64,000 nucleotides of DNA from Ruegeria atlantica (GCF_013032505.1 NZ_WQCG01000008.1:1-64000), one strand, 5' to 3'; shown: positions 1-8,856, counted from the stretch's first letter. Notes: generated from the sequence alone by a model not told the origin. A program made the numbers and translations.

Positions 1-89
1 CCGCCGTCTCCACCGCCGCTGCCGCCGCCGTCTCCACCGCCGCTGCCGCCGCCGTTTCCACCGCCGCTGCCGCCGCCGTCTCCACCGCC
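1..89. repeat. 24-bp tandem repeat coding for Gly-rich octapeptides
   Basis: Three full 24-bp units (1-24, 25-48, 49-72) and a partial one (73-89). The first two are identical and the third differs by one base that changes Asp to Asn. The array reaches the window edge, so its true length is unknown. The unit keeps the minus-strand frame and codes for GGGDGGGS-type octapeptides. Confidence 0.9.
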
Positions 90-566
90 TGGGCCACCTG
101 GTGCTCCGCCGGGACCGCCTGGTGCACCGCCACCAGACCCGCCGCCAGACCCACCGCCAGAGGAGCTACCTCCTCCAGAAGACTCGCCGCCCGAGCCATT
201 CTCACCGCTGGAATTGGAACCGCTCCCAGATGATTGGCTGGAATCACGATCTTCGCCATTCGAGGTCACCGCCGCGATCGTCCCAGTTGAAAAATCCGTC
301 AACAATGCGGCCAAACCGGGGCACTGTTGACCAGTTGCAGCCAGGATCGAATCGAAATCGGAATGCTTCTGCAGCCGGTTCAGGAAACTCGGGGTCACTT
401 GAGTGCAATCACACAGTGTTTGGTAGTCTCCTGCATTTGCTGCGATCCGTGCTGTGCGTGCGTCGCAAACCCCAGATGCAGCTTGCGCTGTGGTCACCAA
501 AAGCGCCCCAACAAACGGAGAGGCCACCAAAGCCGAAACGCTAGATTTCAGTTTAATTCGCATCAT
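1..566 (-). CDS. Secreted glycine-rich repeat protein (N-terminal part)
   Basis: Reading frame on the minus strand from ATG at 566 (a second ATG at 563) that stays open to the left edge, so the C-terminus lies outside. AGGAG at 571-575 precedes it; the second ATG has the better spacing. About 188 residues are visible. Residues 1-30 look like a Sec signal peptide ending in AQA. Residues 31-100 form a small domain with four cysteines (about 34, 52, 54, 82). A Ser/Gly linker follows, then a PGG/APGG stretch, then an eight-residue Gly repeat of the form GGGDGGGSGGGNGGGS. No known family is recognised. Its composition suggests an extended extracellular or surface protein. It is divergent from the dehydrogenase at 805. 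Confidence 0.75.
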   Translation of the reverse strand, partial: MMRIKLKSSVSALVASPFVGALLVTTAQAASGVCDARTARIAANAGDYQTLCDCTQVTPSFLNRLQKHSDFDSILAATGQQCPGLAALLTDFSTGTIAAVTSNGEDRDSSQSSGSGSNSSGENGSGGESSGGGSSSGGGSGGGSGGGAPGGPGGAPGGPGGGDGGGSGGGNGGGSGGGDGGGSGGGDG

Positions 567-698
567 TTAGCTCCTTGCGCCTTAACACCCAAGTGCGTCA
601 GGGTCTTCCGTTACCAAGTGGGAGCCGCAAATGAAGTACGGATAAATATCCGCTGAAGATGCGTTAACTTTGGCTCACCACCACTCATTAAACTCGGG

Positions 699-714
699 CA
701 CAACACCAGTTGTG
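699..714. promoter_or_regulatory. Short inverted repeat between divergent genes
   Basis: CACAAC and GTTGTG flank a four-base centre (ACCA). It lies in the 238-bp region between the glycine-rich protein and the dehydrogenase, 90 bp before the latter's start. It may be an operator, but no regulator gene is adjacent. I see nothing else assignable in 567-804. Confidence 0.25.
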
Positions 715-804
715 ACGGTCCGATAGGCCAAATATACAACATCTATTAAGACCGCCACATCAAAAGTGGCAGAAAAGTGTCAAAATTTTGGAGAGGTATC
801 CGTG

Positions 805-1560
805 ATGCAACTATCGACATCCGCGGCAATCATAACTGGCGGCGCGTCAGGTCTGGGTGAGGCAACAGCCCGCTATTTCGCAGAACAGGGCGCGCAGGTG
901 ACGCTTCTGGACCGCGACGCTGAGCGCGGCCCAAAAGTGGCCGCAGAGATCGGTGGGCATTTTACAGAAACGGATGTGACAGACGAAACCTCAGTCGCGT
1001 CGGCAATTGAGCATGCAAAGGACAAGATGGGCCGCATCACGGTCGCGGTGAACTGCGCCGGGATCGCCTATGGGATCAAGACAGTCGGCAAGGATGGCCC
1101 CCACCCTTTGGACGCGTTTCAGCGCACAATCGACATCAATCTGGTGGGCACGTTCAACGTTTCACGCCTAGCGGCAGCCGAGATGGCAAAGAATGATCCC
1201 GAACCGGACGGCGCGCGCGGAGTAATCATCAACACGGCCTCAATCGCAGCATTCGACGGGCAAAAGGGACAAGCGGCCTATGCGGCGTCGAAGGGTGGCG
1301 TGGTCGGAATGACACTGCCGATGGCACGCGATCTGGCGTCAACCGGGGTTCGGGTGATGACCATCGCACCGGGGATTTTCATGACGCCGATGCTCGCGGG
1401 CCTGCCTGAGGAAGTACAACAACAATTGGCAGCAGATGTCCCCAACCCTGCCCGTCTGGGCGATCCGCGCGAATACGGGCGACTGGCCGGCTTCATCGTC
1501 GAGATGGGCTATCTGAACGGAGAGGTCATTCGCATCGACGGAGCCCTTCGCATGCGCTAA
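805..1560 (+). CDS. Short-chain dehydrogenase, 3-hydroxyacyl-CoA dehydrogenase type II-like
   Basis: A 251-residue classical SDR. TGGASGLG at residues 11-18 is the nucleotide-binding glycine motif, NCAG begins at residue 83, and the catalytic set is Ser146, Tyr159 and Lys163 (YAASK). The serine loop and the APGIFMTPM segment after the active site resemble type II 3-hydroxyacyl-CoA / 17-beta-hydroxysteroid dehydrogenases (HSD10). Those proteins oxidise short-chain 3-hydroxyacyl-CoA with NAD, for example in isoleucine and fatty-acid breakdown. An in-frame GTG at 766 would add 13 residues, but ATG 805 follows GAGAGG (791-796) and starts just before the Rossmann strand. The acetyltransferase gene follows after 9 bp. 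The exact substrate is inferred. Confidence 0.85.
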   Translation: MQLSTSAAIITGGASGLGEATARYFAEQGAQVTLLDRDAERGPKVAAEIGGHFTETDVTDETSVASAIEHAKDKMGRITVAVNCAGIAYGIKTVGKDGPHPLDAFQRTIDINLVGTFNVSRLAAAEMAKNDPEPDGARGVIINTASIAAFDGQKGQAAYAASKGGVVGMTLPMARDLASTGVRVMTIAPGIFMTPMLAGLPEEVQQQLAADVPNPARLGDPREYGRLAGFIVEMGYLNGEVIRIDGALRMR

Positions 1561-1569
1561 GCCTGTCCC

Positions 1570-2121
1570 ATGACAGAGCAGGAAAAGATGCAGTCCGGGC
1601 AGTGGTATTGTTGCCTGGACCCGGAGCTTGAGGCGCTGCGCACACGCGCCCGGCTTGCAGTCCACACGCATAACACCTGCCCTCCTGATGCCCGTGGTGC
1701 CATGGCACCCGAGCTGCGAGCGTTGTTCACAAGCGTTGGGCCAGACTGCTTACTCGAGGCTCCGTTTCATTGCGCTTACGGTCTAAATATCCGCCTCGGC
1801 GCGCGGGTCTATTTCAACGCGGGCTGCGTGATTTTGGACACCGCGCAGGTTCGGATCGGTGATGACACAATGTTTGGCCCACACGCGCAAATCTATTGCG
1901 CGCAGCACGCCAAAGACCCCGATGAGCGGGCAAAAGGTTTGGAAATTGGGATACCCGTTACCATTGGCCGAAACGTCTGGGTTGGCGGAGGTGCTATCGT
2001 TATGCCCGGCGTCACTATCGGCGACAACGCCATCATTGGCGCTGGCAGCGTTGTAACCAAAGACGTAGCGGCCGGGGAAACCGTTGTCGGAAATCCTGCA
2101 CGACCGTTGACGCGCCCCTAA
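1570..2121 (+). CDS. Hexapeptide-repeat acetyltransferase, maltose O-acetyltransferase/NodL type
   Basis: A 183-residue protein of the left-handed beta-helix acetyltransferases. The N-terminal helical part ([13 protein letters not shown]) is the maltose-acetyltransferase cap. The second half has hexapeptide repeats with the histidine-containing loop IYCAQHAKD, the [21 protein letters not shown] coenzyme-binding coil and the terminal VVGNPARPL. Family members move acetyl from acetyl-CoA to a hydroxyl of a sugar or lipo-oligosaccharide, so the acceptor here is unknown. It starts 9 bp after the dehydrogenase stop and is probably cotranscribed with it. Its 3' end overlaps the convergent ABC-F gene by 4 bp. 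Confidence 0.85.
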   Translation: MTEQEKMQSGQWYCCLDPELEALRTRARLAVHTHNTCPPDARGAMAPELRALFTSVGPDCLLEAPFHCAYGLNIRLGARVYFNAGCVILDTAQVRIGDDTMFGPHAQIYCAQHAKDPDERAKGLEIGIPVTIGRNVWVGGGAIVMPGVTIGDNAIIGAGSVVTKDVAAGETVVGNPARPLTRP

Positions 2122-3926
2122 GCGCCCTCGGCCTTTTCCTCAAGCTCCAGCCACTCTTCTTCTGCGGCTGACAGCTTCTCTTGCCGTTCGACCAGCGCAT
2201 CGGTTGCTTTTTGGAACTTGATCGGTTCACGGGTAAACAGCTCGGGGTCTGACATAAGCTCTTCCAGCTTGCCTATTTCAGCTTCCAGGCGGGCAATCTC
2301 GGCGGGAAGTTTCTCTAGCCGGTGTTTTTCCGAGAAGGAAAGCCCGGATTTCGGCTGCGTATCTTGCTTTTGCTTCGACTTCGAAGCCCTTGCTTTTTCA
2401 GTCTTCTTTTCGACGACATCGCCCCTTTGCGCGATGTAATCCGACCAACCGCCCGCATAGACGGTCGCGCGGCCATTGCCCTCCATCGCAATCGTCGTGG
2501 TGGCAACCCTGTCCAAAAAATCCCGATCGTGGCTGACCAGCAGGACAGTGCCGTCATAGTCGTCCAGCAACTCCTGCAAAAGGTCCAGAGTTTCGACATC
2601 GAGATCGTTGGTCGGTTCGTCCAGCACCAACAGATTTGACGATTTGGCCATCAGTTTAGCCAGCAGAAGACGCGCTTTTTCGCCTCCAGACAATGACTTA
2701 ACAGCGGCTCTTGCCTGCGCATCATCAAACAGGAATTCCTTGAGGTAGCCGACCACATGCTTGGGTTGGCCACCAACCATCACTTGATCCGCCTTGCCTG
2801 ACACCCGCATTTCGGGGTCCCCGGTCAGGCTGTCCCACAGTGTCATTTCGGGATCCAGCTGCGCGCGGGCCTGATCGAACACCGCAATCTCAAGGTTGGT
2901 GCCCAGCGTTACCGTCCCCTCATCGGGCTGTTCCTGTCCGAGCAACATCTTAAGCAACGTCGTCTTGCCCACACCGTTGGGCCCGACAAAAGCAACGCGA
3001 TCCCCACGTTGCGCTAGCAGATCAAAGTTTCTAACGATCTGATGCGTGCCAAAGGTCTTGGACAAACCTTTGGCTTCAATCACTTTTCGTCCGGATTTTG
3101 GCCCTGCCTCCAATGACATTGCCGCCGATCCCTGACGTTTGATCTGCGCAGCCTTCTCAGCACGCAAAGCCTGCAAAGCCCGCACCCGACCCTGATTCCG
3201 CTTGCGCCGTGCACTGATGCCTTCGACGGCCCATTTGGCTTCGGACTTGATCAATCGGTTCAGCTTGTGTCGCTGCTGATCTTCTTCTTCCCAAATCTTG
3301 TCGCGCCAGGTCTCAAAAGCCTCGAACCCTTGTTCTTGCCGCCGCACCATGCCGCGATCGATCCATAGCGTCGCGCGGGTCAGAGCGCGCAAAAACGCAC
3401 GGTCGTGTGAAATCAGAACAAAGGCTGCTCGGGTCGATCCCAATTCGCGTTCCAGCCAGGCAATCGCTTCGATATCGAGATGGTTCGTCGGCTCGTCCAG
3501 CAGCATCAGATCGGGCGCTTCGGCCATCAGTTTGGCCAATGCCGCTCTGCGACGTTCGCCACCCGAAGCGGTTTCAACCGGGCGGGATGGATCGAATTTC
3601 AGCCCCTCGCCGGCGCGTTCGACTTTATACAGCTCGCCCGGTTCCAATCCGCTGGACGCATAATCACCCAAGGTGGCGAACCCTTCCATGCCGGGGTCCT
3701 GCTCCATGTAGCCAACGGATTTCCCCGGCGGCACCACGATGTCTCCGTGATCAGGCTCAACAAGGCCCGCCATGACTTTCATCAGGGTCGACTTTCCCGA
3801 CCCGTTCCGCCCGACCAAGGCCACACGGTCGCCCGGCTGAACCACCAGATCCAACCCCGAAAACACCGGATCACCCCCGAAAGTCAGGGAAATGCCGGAC
3901 ATCTGCAACAAAGGAATTCTCGCCAT
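2118..3926 (-). CDS. uup: ABC-F family ATPase, Uup type
   Basis: A 602-residue soluble protein with two ABC cassettes and no membrane segment. The first has Walker [10 protein letters not shown] near residue 40 and signature SGGERRR; the second has GPNGVGKTT and LSGGEKARL. Both show LLDEPTN-type Walker B motifs. A charged linker separates the cassettes, and the last 70 residues form the coiled coil ([19 protein letters not shown]) typical of Uup rather than EttA. ABC-F proteins act on ribosomes; Uup is also linked to precise transposon excision and assembly defects. ATG 3926 (MARIPLLQ) matches the family start; an in-frame GTG at 3950 is less likely. It lies downstream of olsB on the same strand. 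Confidence 0.85.
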   Translation of the reverse strand: MARIPLLQMSGISLTFGGDPVFSGLDLVVQPGDRVALVGRNGSGKSTLMKVMAGLVEPDHGDIVVPPGKSVGYMEQDPGMEGFATLGDYASSGLEPGELYKVERAGEGLKFDPSRPVETASGGERRRAALAKLMAEAPDLMLLDEPTNHLDIEAIAWLERELGSTRAAFVLISHDRAFLRALTRATLWIDRGMVRRQEQGFEAFETWRDKIWEEEDQQRHKLNRLIKSEAKWAVEGISARRKRNQGRVRALQALRAEKAAQIKRQGSAAMSLEAGPKSGRKVIEAKGLSKTFGTHQIVRNFDLLAQRGDRVAFVGPNGVGKTTLLKMLLGQEQPDEGTVTLGTNLEIAVFDQARAQLDPEMTLWDSLTGDPEMRVSGKADQVMVGGQPKHVVGYLKEFLFDDAQARAAVKSLSGGEKARLLLAKLMAKSSNLLVLDEPTNDLDVETLDLLQELLDDYDGTVLLVSHDRDFLDRVATTTIAMEGNGRATVYAGGWSDYIAQRGDVVEKKTEKARASKSKQKQDTQPKSGLSFSEKHRLEKLPAEIARLEAEIGKLEELMSDPELFTREPIKFQKATDALVERQEKLSAAEEEWLELEEKAEGA

Positions 3927-3992
3927 GCCGCCAGCTAAACCGGTCAGCACAAGGCGTCAACGCCCCCCTTCACCTTTTCGAAAATACTCAAA

Positions 3993-4727
3993 CTACCGGA
4001 CCACCGCCCGGAGCAGCCGTTTACGTGCTGGAGGAATCGCGCCAATCTCTAGCCCTGTGAACACGTGTAGCGTGTTCATATTGCGATCCACCACCGCGTG
4101 ATCGCTGACCCAGCCCCCCATCATCAGATAGGTGCGCAACAAAGGCGGCATGCGCAGCATTGCCTTTTTCGCATCGGGTCTACGCCGCAGGCGCGTGGCA
4201 AACTTGAACACATCGGGGGCTTTGGCCCTTGGCAACCAGCGTTTTGGCGCCAGATGCCGATGTTTCAGCATAGCAAATGCATCCAGGTATTCGACGGTCT
4301 CGGTCCCGGCAAAGGACGAGCAGCCGAACAACATCTTTACGTTATTCTGGTCCACATATTTGGTCATCGCGCCCCAGGCGACACGTAGAATATCCGGGTC
4401 GGTCCAGTCCGGGTGGATACAGAATCTGCCCATCTCGACCATGCGGCCGTCAAATTCCCGCAGCGCGGACAGATCATAGAACCGGGCCGAATAACTGCGG
4501 TCAATCTCGGCCCCGTGTTCCATTGTCAGCATTCTGAAGCAACACACCAACGCTCCATCGCTGCGCGAATCTTCGACAAGAAGATGCGCACAGATCGGAT
4601 CAAACTCATCGCGGTCAACCTGATCAGTACCAAAAGCAAGGGTTCGCAACCTCTGAGCGGCCACAACGTCCCGCTCGGACTGCGCCAAACGTGCCCGGTA
4701 CCTGCCCTTTCCCAACATTAATGCCAT
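3993..4727 (-). CDS. olsB: Ornithine N-acyltransferase (OlsB-like)
   Basis: A 244-residue GNAT-fold acyltransferase. The region LRTLAFG...DRDEFDPICAHLLVED and the later VEMGRFCIHPDW, LFGCSSFAGT and LAPKRWLP blocks match the OlsB family. OlsB adds a 3-hydroxyacyl chain from acyl carrier protein to the alpha-amino group of ornithine, the first step to phosphorus-free ornithine lipids of the outer membrane. ATG 4727 is preceded by GGAGGA at good spacing, so longer upstream readings are rejected. The second enzyme, OlsA (a PlsC-like O-acyltransferase), is often adjacent in related genomes but is absent here. The gene lies 98 bp downstream of bamE. Confidence 0.8.
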   Translation of the reverse strand: MALMLGKGRYRARLAQSERDVVAAQRLRTLAFGTDQVDRDEFDPICAHLLVEDSRSDGALVCCFRMLTMEHGAEIDRSYSARFYDLSALREFDGRMVEMGRFCIHPDWTDPDILRVAWGAMTKYVDQNNVKMLFGCSSFAGTETVEYLDAFAMLKHRHLAPKRWLPRAKAPDVFKFATRLRRRPDAKKAMLRMPPLLRTYLMMGGWVSDHAVVDRNMNTLHVFTGLEIGAIPPARKRLLRAVVR

Positions 4728-4825
4728 GGTCGCATCCTCCGCGGTTGCTGACCTGCTTCTTGTTGCAGCGGTTCTACCACAGAACATGTGACCGTCCTGT
4801 GACTGTAGCAAGTGGCGACAGAGAC

Positions 4826-5299
4826 TTAATTCGCGCCCGGAATGTTCGCCGGGTTAAAGTTGCCGATGTTACCCAACAGCTGACGCAGGAAACTGCGGTT
4901 CTGAACGCTGGATTCGGTCACGCGGCGGTCAAGAACCACCACATACCCGTCTTCAAGTCCAAACCGTTCGATATTCCGCACAACGCCACGCTGGTCAAAG
5001 CTGATCGCAACCAGTTCGCGCGATACGACTTCGGGCCGCTTTGGGCCGTAGTGGCGCACGCGCGAGCGTACATAGTAGAAACCCGAATCCTTCACCAATC
5101 CGGCAGAGGAAGGGGCACCGATGGTTTCAACCACGCTGTCACGGGTGTCCACGCCCACTTTGATCTCGGCCAGCTGGTCGGCTGGCGGGACGTATCCGTG
5201 ATTCTTGAAGATGGGCGTGCACGCGCCAGCCACAACCAGACAGGCCGCAAAGACAAGCGTTTTGGACGCTGGTTTCAACCTGTTCACAACCTTCAACAT
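4826..5299 (-). CDS. bamE: Outer-membrane assembly lipoprotein BamE (SmpA/OmlA)
   Basis: A 157-residue lipoprotein. A basic N-terminus and hydrophobic stretch end at a lipobox (VAGAC, Cys near residue 27). The body shows the SmpA/OmlA fold: the VGVDTRDSVVETIGAPS helix-turn, an aromatic beta segment (SGFYYVRSRVRHYG) and the SFDQRGVVRNIERFG strand. BamE is an accessory subunit of the BAM complex that inserts beta-barrel proteins into the outer membrane. AGAGGATG lies just upstream of ATG 5299. It is transcribed away from yceD, with an 84-bp shared upstream region. Confidence 0.9.
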   Translation of the reverse strand: MLKVVNRLKPASKTLVFAACLVVAGACTPIFKNHGYVPPADQLAEIKVGVDTRDSVVETIGAPSSAGLVKDSGFYYVRSRVRHYGPKRPEVVSRELVAISFDQRGVVRNIERFGLEDGYVVVLDRRVTESSVQNRSFLRQLLGNIGNFNPANIPGAN

Positions 5300-5383
5300 T
5301 TACATCCTCTTGCCTTGGGACCTTGCGGACCCTATCCGATTACATAAACCGCAGCCCCGGTTCAACACACGAAAGGGTCACGA

Positions 5384-5920
5384 ATGAATAGCAATACATC
5401 TCTGCGGGTGGCCGACCTGCCCCAAAATGCGCCGACTCCGTTTGATCTACGCCCCGATAGCAAGGGGTTGGACGCGATCAAAACAGATCTGGGTCTGTTG
5501 GGTTTGCGCAAGCTCAGCTTTGTGGGTGACGTAAGGGCACAAGGCAAACGCGATTGGATTCTTTCCGGAAAACTGGGGGCAACGGTGACTCAGCCCTGCG
5601 TCGTGACGCTTGAACCCGTGACCACGCGGATCGATGTGCCGGTATCACGGGTCTATATGGCCGACTGGCAAGACCCTGACGAGCCCGAGTTTGAAATTCC
5701 TGAAGGCGATGAGACCGAACCGTTGGGCCCGGAGATCGACCCTGCATTGGTGATGGTCGAGGCGCTGTCGCTGGCCCTGCCCCAATATCCGCGCAAGGAC
5801 GGCGCAGAGTTGGAACAGGCGGACTATGCCGAACCGGGCAAACAGGCGATGACGGACGAGGACGCAAAGCCGTTTGCCGGACTGGCGAATTTGCGCGATG
5901 CTTTGAAAAAAGACGAGTGA
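5384..5920 (+). CDS. yceD: YceD-family protein (DUF177), rRNA accumulation factor
   Basis: A 178-residue acidic protein of the DUF177/YceD family. It has the family core DWILSGKLGATVTQPCVVTLEPVTTRIDVPVS and the acidic C-terminal half with EIDPALVMVEALSLALPQYPRK and FAGLANLRDALKK. YceD family members almost always precede rpmF and are needed for normal 23S rRNA levels in some bacteria and plants. Here rpmF follows after 206 bp, so the link is conserved but not tightly spaced. Only one cysteine is visible, in the central motif. It is divergent from bamE. Confidence 0.85.
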   Translation: MNSNTSLRVADLPQNAPTPFDLRPDSKGLDAIKTDLGLLGLRKLSFVGDVRAQGKRDWILSGKLGATVTQPCVVTLEPVTTRIDVPVSRVYMADWQDPDEPEFEIPEGDETEPLGPEIDPALVMVEALSLALPQYPRKDGAELEQADYAEPGKQAMTDEDAKPFAGLANLRDALKKDE

Positions 5921-6083
5921 CATAGGTCTGATTTCCTGTCATAGCAGGCCTCCAGAAAAATCGCTTGAACATGTCGAGAATCGCAGTATTTTCGCGCGCT
6001 CATCGGAATTTGGGTTGGACATTGCGGGGCCCGTCCCCTAAACGCGCGTCAAACCACGAGAAAAACGAAGAATGAAACCCGGC

Positions 6084-6100
6084 CAGCAGCGAATCTGCTG
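6084..6100 (+). promoter_or_regulatory. Small hairpin in the rpmF leader
   Basis: CAGCAG (6084-6089) and CTGCTG (6095-6100) can pair around a five-base loop, 26 bp before the rpmF start. No T-run follows, so it is not a terminator. I see no convincing promoter match in the rest of 5921-6126. Confidence 0.25.
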
Positions 6101-6126
6101 ACCCTTAATAGACAAAGGTTGAGACC

Positions 6127-6333
6127 ATGGCTGTCCAACAGAACAAAGTTTCCAAGTCGCGCCGCAACAACCGCCGCGCACATGACGCTCTGGTTGCTGC
6201 AAACCCGAACGAATGCCCCAACTGTGGCGAGCTGAAGCGCCCGCACCACGTCTGCGCGTCCTGCGGCCACTATGATGACCGTGAAGTCGTCGCTCAGGCC
6301 GACGAAATCGACCTGGACGAAGACGCGGCCTAA
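6127..6333 (+). CDS. rpmF: 50S ribosomal protein L32
   Basis: A 68-residue basic protein with the L32 start [20 protein letters not shown] and a zinc ribbon of two CxxC pairs (CPNC and CASC). This is the zinc-binding form of L32. The short acidic tail ([10 protein letters not shown]) is common in alphaproteobacteria. L32 sits in the large subunit near the peptide exit region. The gene is between yceD and plsX in the usual yceD-rpmF-plsX-fabH order, and plsX begins 24 bp later. Confidence 0.97.
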   Translation: MAVQQNKVSKSRRNNRRAHDALVAANPNECPNCGELKRPHHVCASCGHYDDREVVAQADEIDLDEDAA

Positions 6334-6357
6334 GCCTCATAACTCGTAGGCCAAGGC

Positions 6358-7446
6358 ATGACGGAACAGCCCACGCAAACCGGACGGATTACCATCTCGG
6401 TTGACGCTATGGGTGGAGATTCGGGGCCCGCGACTGTCGTTGCGGGCATTGCCAAATCGGCAAACAAGAATCCCGACCTCGCCTTCGTTCTGCACGGGCC
6501 CGAGCAAAAGCTGCGCAAACTTGTCGCCAAACGGCGTGTCCTGCAGGGACGCGTCGTTTTTCGTGATTGCCCTGACGTGGTCACGATGGAGGACAAGCCC
6601 AGCCAGGTTGTTCGAAGCGGCAAGCAAACGTCGATGTGGTCGACGCTGGAATCGGTGCGCAAAGGCGAAGCGCATGGAGCAGTGTCCTGCGGCAATACCG
6701 GCGCGCTGATGGCGCTGTCGATGATGCGGTTGCGTAAATTGCCGGGCGTTAACCGTCCGGCAATCGCGATTCTGTGGCCGTCGCGCAACCCGCAAGGGTT
6801 CAACGTGATGCTGGATGTCGGCGCCGATGTGCGGGCCGACGCCAAGGATCTTCTACAATATGCGCTGATGGGGGCCTCGTATGCCCGCAACGGCATGGCG
6901 CTGGATCGGCCTCGGATCGGTTTGCTTAATGTCGGCACCGAAGAACACAAAGGTCGGGCCGAGCTGAAAGAAGCCCACACGATGATCACGGACTTCGCGG
7001 AGCAGGCGAATTTTGACTTCGTTGGATTCGTGGAAGGCAGCGACATTCCTGGTGACAAGGCCGATGTCATTGTTACCGATGGCTTTACCGGAAATGTCGC
7101 TATCAAAACCGGCGAAGGCACCGCAAGCCTGATCGGTGATCTTCTGCGCGAAGCCTTCAAGTATTCCCCCCTGTCACGGCTTGCGTCGATTCTGGCCATC
7201 ACCTCTCTGCAACGGCTGAAAAAACGCATCGACCCGCGCCGCGTGAATGGCGGTGTATTCCTTGGCCTTAACGGAACCGTGGTCAAATCACATGGTGGCG
7301 CTGATGCCACCGGAGTTTCGGCAGCGATCAAACTGGCCTTCACCCTGGCGCAGTCGGGTTTTGCCGAAAAATTAGCGGCACGGGTTGCATCGACAGCCCA
7401 GCTTGCACAAGATGCCGCGCACGTACCGCCAAAGGCGGGCGAATAA
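6358..7446 (+). CDS. plsX: Phosphate acyltransferase PlsX
   Basis: A 362-residue PlsX. The N-terminal ISVDAMGGDSGP motif and the later SCGNTGALMALSM, RPAIAILWPS, LLNVGTEEHKG and VTDGFTGNVAIKTGEG blocks are diagnostic. PlsX converts acyl-ACP and phosphate to acyl-phosphate, the acyl donor for PlsY in phospholipid synthesis, at the inner face of the membrane. ATG 6358 gives the family-length protein, though the ribosome-binding site is weak. fabH follows after 21 bp, linking phospholipid and fatty-acid initiation. Confidence 0.97.
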   Translation: MTEQPTQTGRITISVDAMGGDSGPATVVAGIAKSANKNPDLAFVLHGPEQKLRKLVAKRRVLQGRVVFRDCPDVVTMEDKPSQVVRSGKQTSMWSTLESVRKGEAHGAVSCGNTGALMALSMMRLRKLPGVNRPAIAILWPSRNPQGFNVMLDVGADVRADAKDLLQYALMGASYARNGMALDRPRIGLLNVGTEEHKGRAELKEAHTMITDFAEQANFDFVGFVEGSDIPGDKADVIVTDGFTGNVAIKTGEGTASLIGDLLREAFKYSPLSRLASILAITSLQRLKKRIDPRRVNGGVFLGLNGTVVKSHGGADATGVSAAIKLAFTLAQSGFAEKLAARVASTAQLAQDAAHVPPKAGE

Positions 7447-7467
7447 CAATAAAGGCAGTAACCCCAA

Positions 7468-8439
7468 ATGGCAGGCCGTTCAGTTGTTGTAGGTGTCGGA
7501 CACTATTTGCCAGAGCGCATCGTTCCGAATTCCGAATTTGAAAAGACACTCGATACCTCGGATGAGTGGATAAGGTCGCGATCAGGAATCGAGCGCCGCC
7601 ACTTTGCTGCCGATGGCGAAACCACGTCTGATCTTGCGACCAACGCTGCCGAGGCCGCCCTGGCCGATGCCGGCCTAACAGCCGAGGATATCGACGCAAT
7701 CGTTCTGGCGACATCGACCGCCGACCTGACCTTCCCTTCAGCCGCGACCATGGTTCAGGCGCGCCTTGGCATGACGCACGGGTTTGCGTTTGATGTTCAG
7801 GCCGTCTGCGCAGGTTTTGTCTTTGCCCTCAGCAACGCCAACGCGTTGATCGTGTCCGGTCAGGCCAAACGTGTGCTGGTCATCGGTGCCGAGACGTTTT
7901 CGCGCATCATGGATTGGACTGATCGATCCACCTGTGTGCTGTTTGGCGACGGTGCTGGTGCGCTGGTCCTGGAACTGCAAGAGGGTGAAGGCACCGCGCA
8001 GGATCGCGGCATTCTTTCGACTGATCTGAATTCCGACGGGCGTTACAAGGACTTGCTTTATGTAGACGGTGGCGTGTCGACCCAGTCAACCGGACATTTG
8101 CGCATGCAGGGAAATCAGGTATTCCGCCACGCGGTCGAAAAGCTGGCAAAAACTGCAGAAACCGCACTTGGGCGTGCCGGCCTCGGCAGTTCGGACGTCG
8201 ATTGGATCGTGCCACATCAGGCCAATATCCGCATCATTCAGGGCACCGCCAAGAAAATGGGTCTGCCGATGGATAATGTCGTGGTGACAGTTCAGGATCA
8301 CGGCAACACCTCTGCCGCATCGATTCCCCTTGCCCTTTCGGTGGGCAAACAGCGGGGCCAGATCAAACCCGGCGACCTGATCGTGACCGAAGCCATCGGA
8401 GGCGGTCTGGCTTGGGGCGCTGTGGTTCTACGCTGGTAA
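7468..8439 (+). CDS. fabH: 3-oxoacyl-ACP synthase III (FabH)
   Basis: A 323-residue ketoacyl synthase III. The catalytic triad is visible: Cys114 in QAVCAGF, His in VPHQANIRI and Asn in HGNTSAAS. TSDEWIRSRSGIERR near residue 30 and the terminal GGGLAWGAVVLRW are typical of FabH. It condenses acetyl-CoA with malonyl-ACP to start fatty-acid synthesis. It lies 21 bp after plsX and is probably in the same transcript. ihfA has its own promoter signal downstream. Confidence 0.97.
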   Translation: MAGRSVVVGVGHYLPERIVPNSEFEKTLDTSDEWIRSRSGIERRHFAADGETTSDLATNAAEAALADAGLTAEDIDAIVLATSTADLTFPSAATMVQARLGMTHGFAFDVQAVCAGFVFALSNANALIVSGQAKRVLVIGAETFSRIMDWTDRSTCVLFGDGAGALVLELQEGEGTAQDRGILSTDLNSDGRYKDLLYVDGGVSTQSTGHLRMQGNQVFRHAVEKLAKTAETALGRAGLGSSDVDWIVPHQANIRIIQGTAKKMGLPMDNVVVTVQDHGNTSAASIPLALSVGKQRGQIKPGDLIVTEAIGGGLAWGAVVLRW

Positions 8440-8482
8440 CCGGCGCAAAACGGCTTACACAGCCTCGTGCAATTCATTGATA

Positions 8483-8510
8483 TTGACAGCGAATTTCCCC
8501 TCGCCATATT
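8483..8510 (+). promoter_or_regulatory. Probable sigma-70 promoter for ihfA
   Basis: A perfect -35 TTGACA (8483-8488) is followed after 16 bp by a -10-like CATATT (8505-8510). A start near 8517 would give a short leader before AGGGGA and ATG 8536. The position in the 96-bp gap after fabH fits separate expression of the nucleoid protein. Confidence 0.5.
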
Positions 8511-8535
8511 CTGCGTTATCAACAGGGGAAATGGT

Positions 8536-8838
8536 ATGGGCGAAAAAACACTGACGCGAATGGATCTGAGCGAGGCTGTTTTCCGCGAGGTGGGCCTTTC
8601 ACGCAATGAAAGCGCACAGCTTGTCGAAAGCGTTCTGAACCACATGTCGGACGCCCTTGTCCGCGGTGAGCAGGTCAAGATTTCGTCTTTTGGCACGTTC
8701 AGTGTTCGAGACAAAACCGCCCGCATCGGTCGTAACCCCAAAACCGGCGAAGAGGTGCCAATTCAACCTCGACGTGTTCTGACGTTCCGCCCGTCGCACC
8801 TGATGAAGGATCGCGTCGCCGCAGGGAACCGCAAGTAA
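8536..8838 (+). CDS. ihfA: Integration host factor alpha subunit
   Basis: A 100-residue DNABII protein. [21 protein letters not shown] is the IHF-alpha helical dimer part, [12 protein letters not shown] is the beta core, and [17 protein letters not shown] is the DNA-bending arm with its proline. IhfA pairs with IhfB, encoded elsewhere, to bend DNA in recombination, replication and sigma-54-type transcription. ATG 8536 follows AGGGGA; upstream in-frame extension does not resemble the family. The merR gene starts 18 bp after the stop, as is usual in alphaproteobacteria. Confidence 0.95.
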   Translation: MGEKTLTRMDLSEAVFREVGLSRNESAQLVESVLNHMSDALVRGEQVKISSFGTFSVRDKTARIGRNPKTGEEVPIQPRRVLTFRPSHLMKDRVAAGNRK

Positions 8839-8856
8839 GTTCGGGACGAAACAATC

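Noticed and set aside
1..89. Array of short repeats that could suggest CRISPR
   Set aside because: Units are contiguous without spacers and keep a coding frame; it is a protein-coding tandem repeat.
101..656. Plus-strand frames of 147 and 109 codons
   Set aside because: Opposite the glycine-rich gene, rich in His/Arg/Ser from complementary GC sequence, no ribosome-binding site; shadows.
5921..6126. Promoter TTGGAC/CTAAAC before rpmF
   Set aside because: Both boxes match the consensus poorly; not reported as a feature.
6330..7343. 337-codon minus-strand frame opposite plsX
   Set aside because: Exact antisense of plsX with Ser/Arg-rich translation; no start signal.
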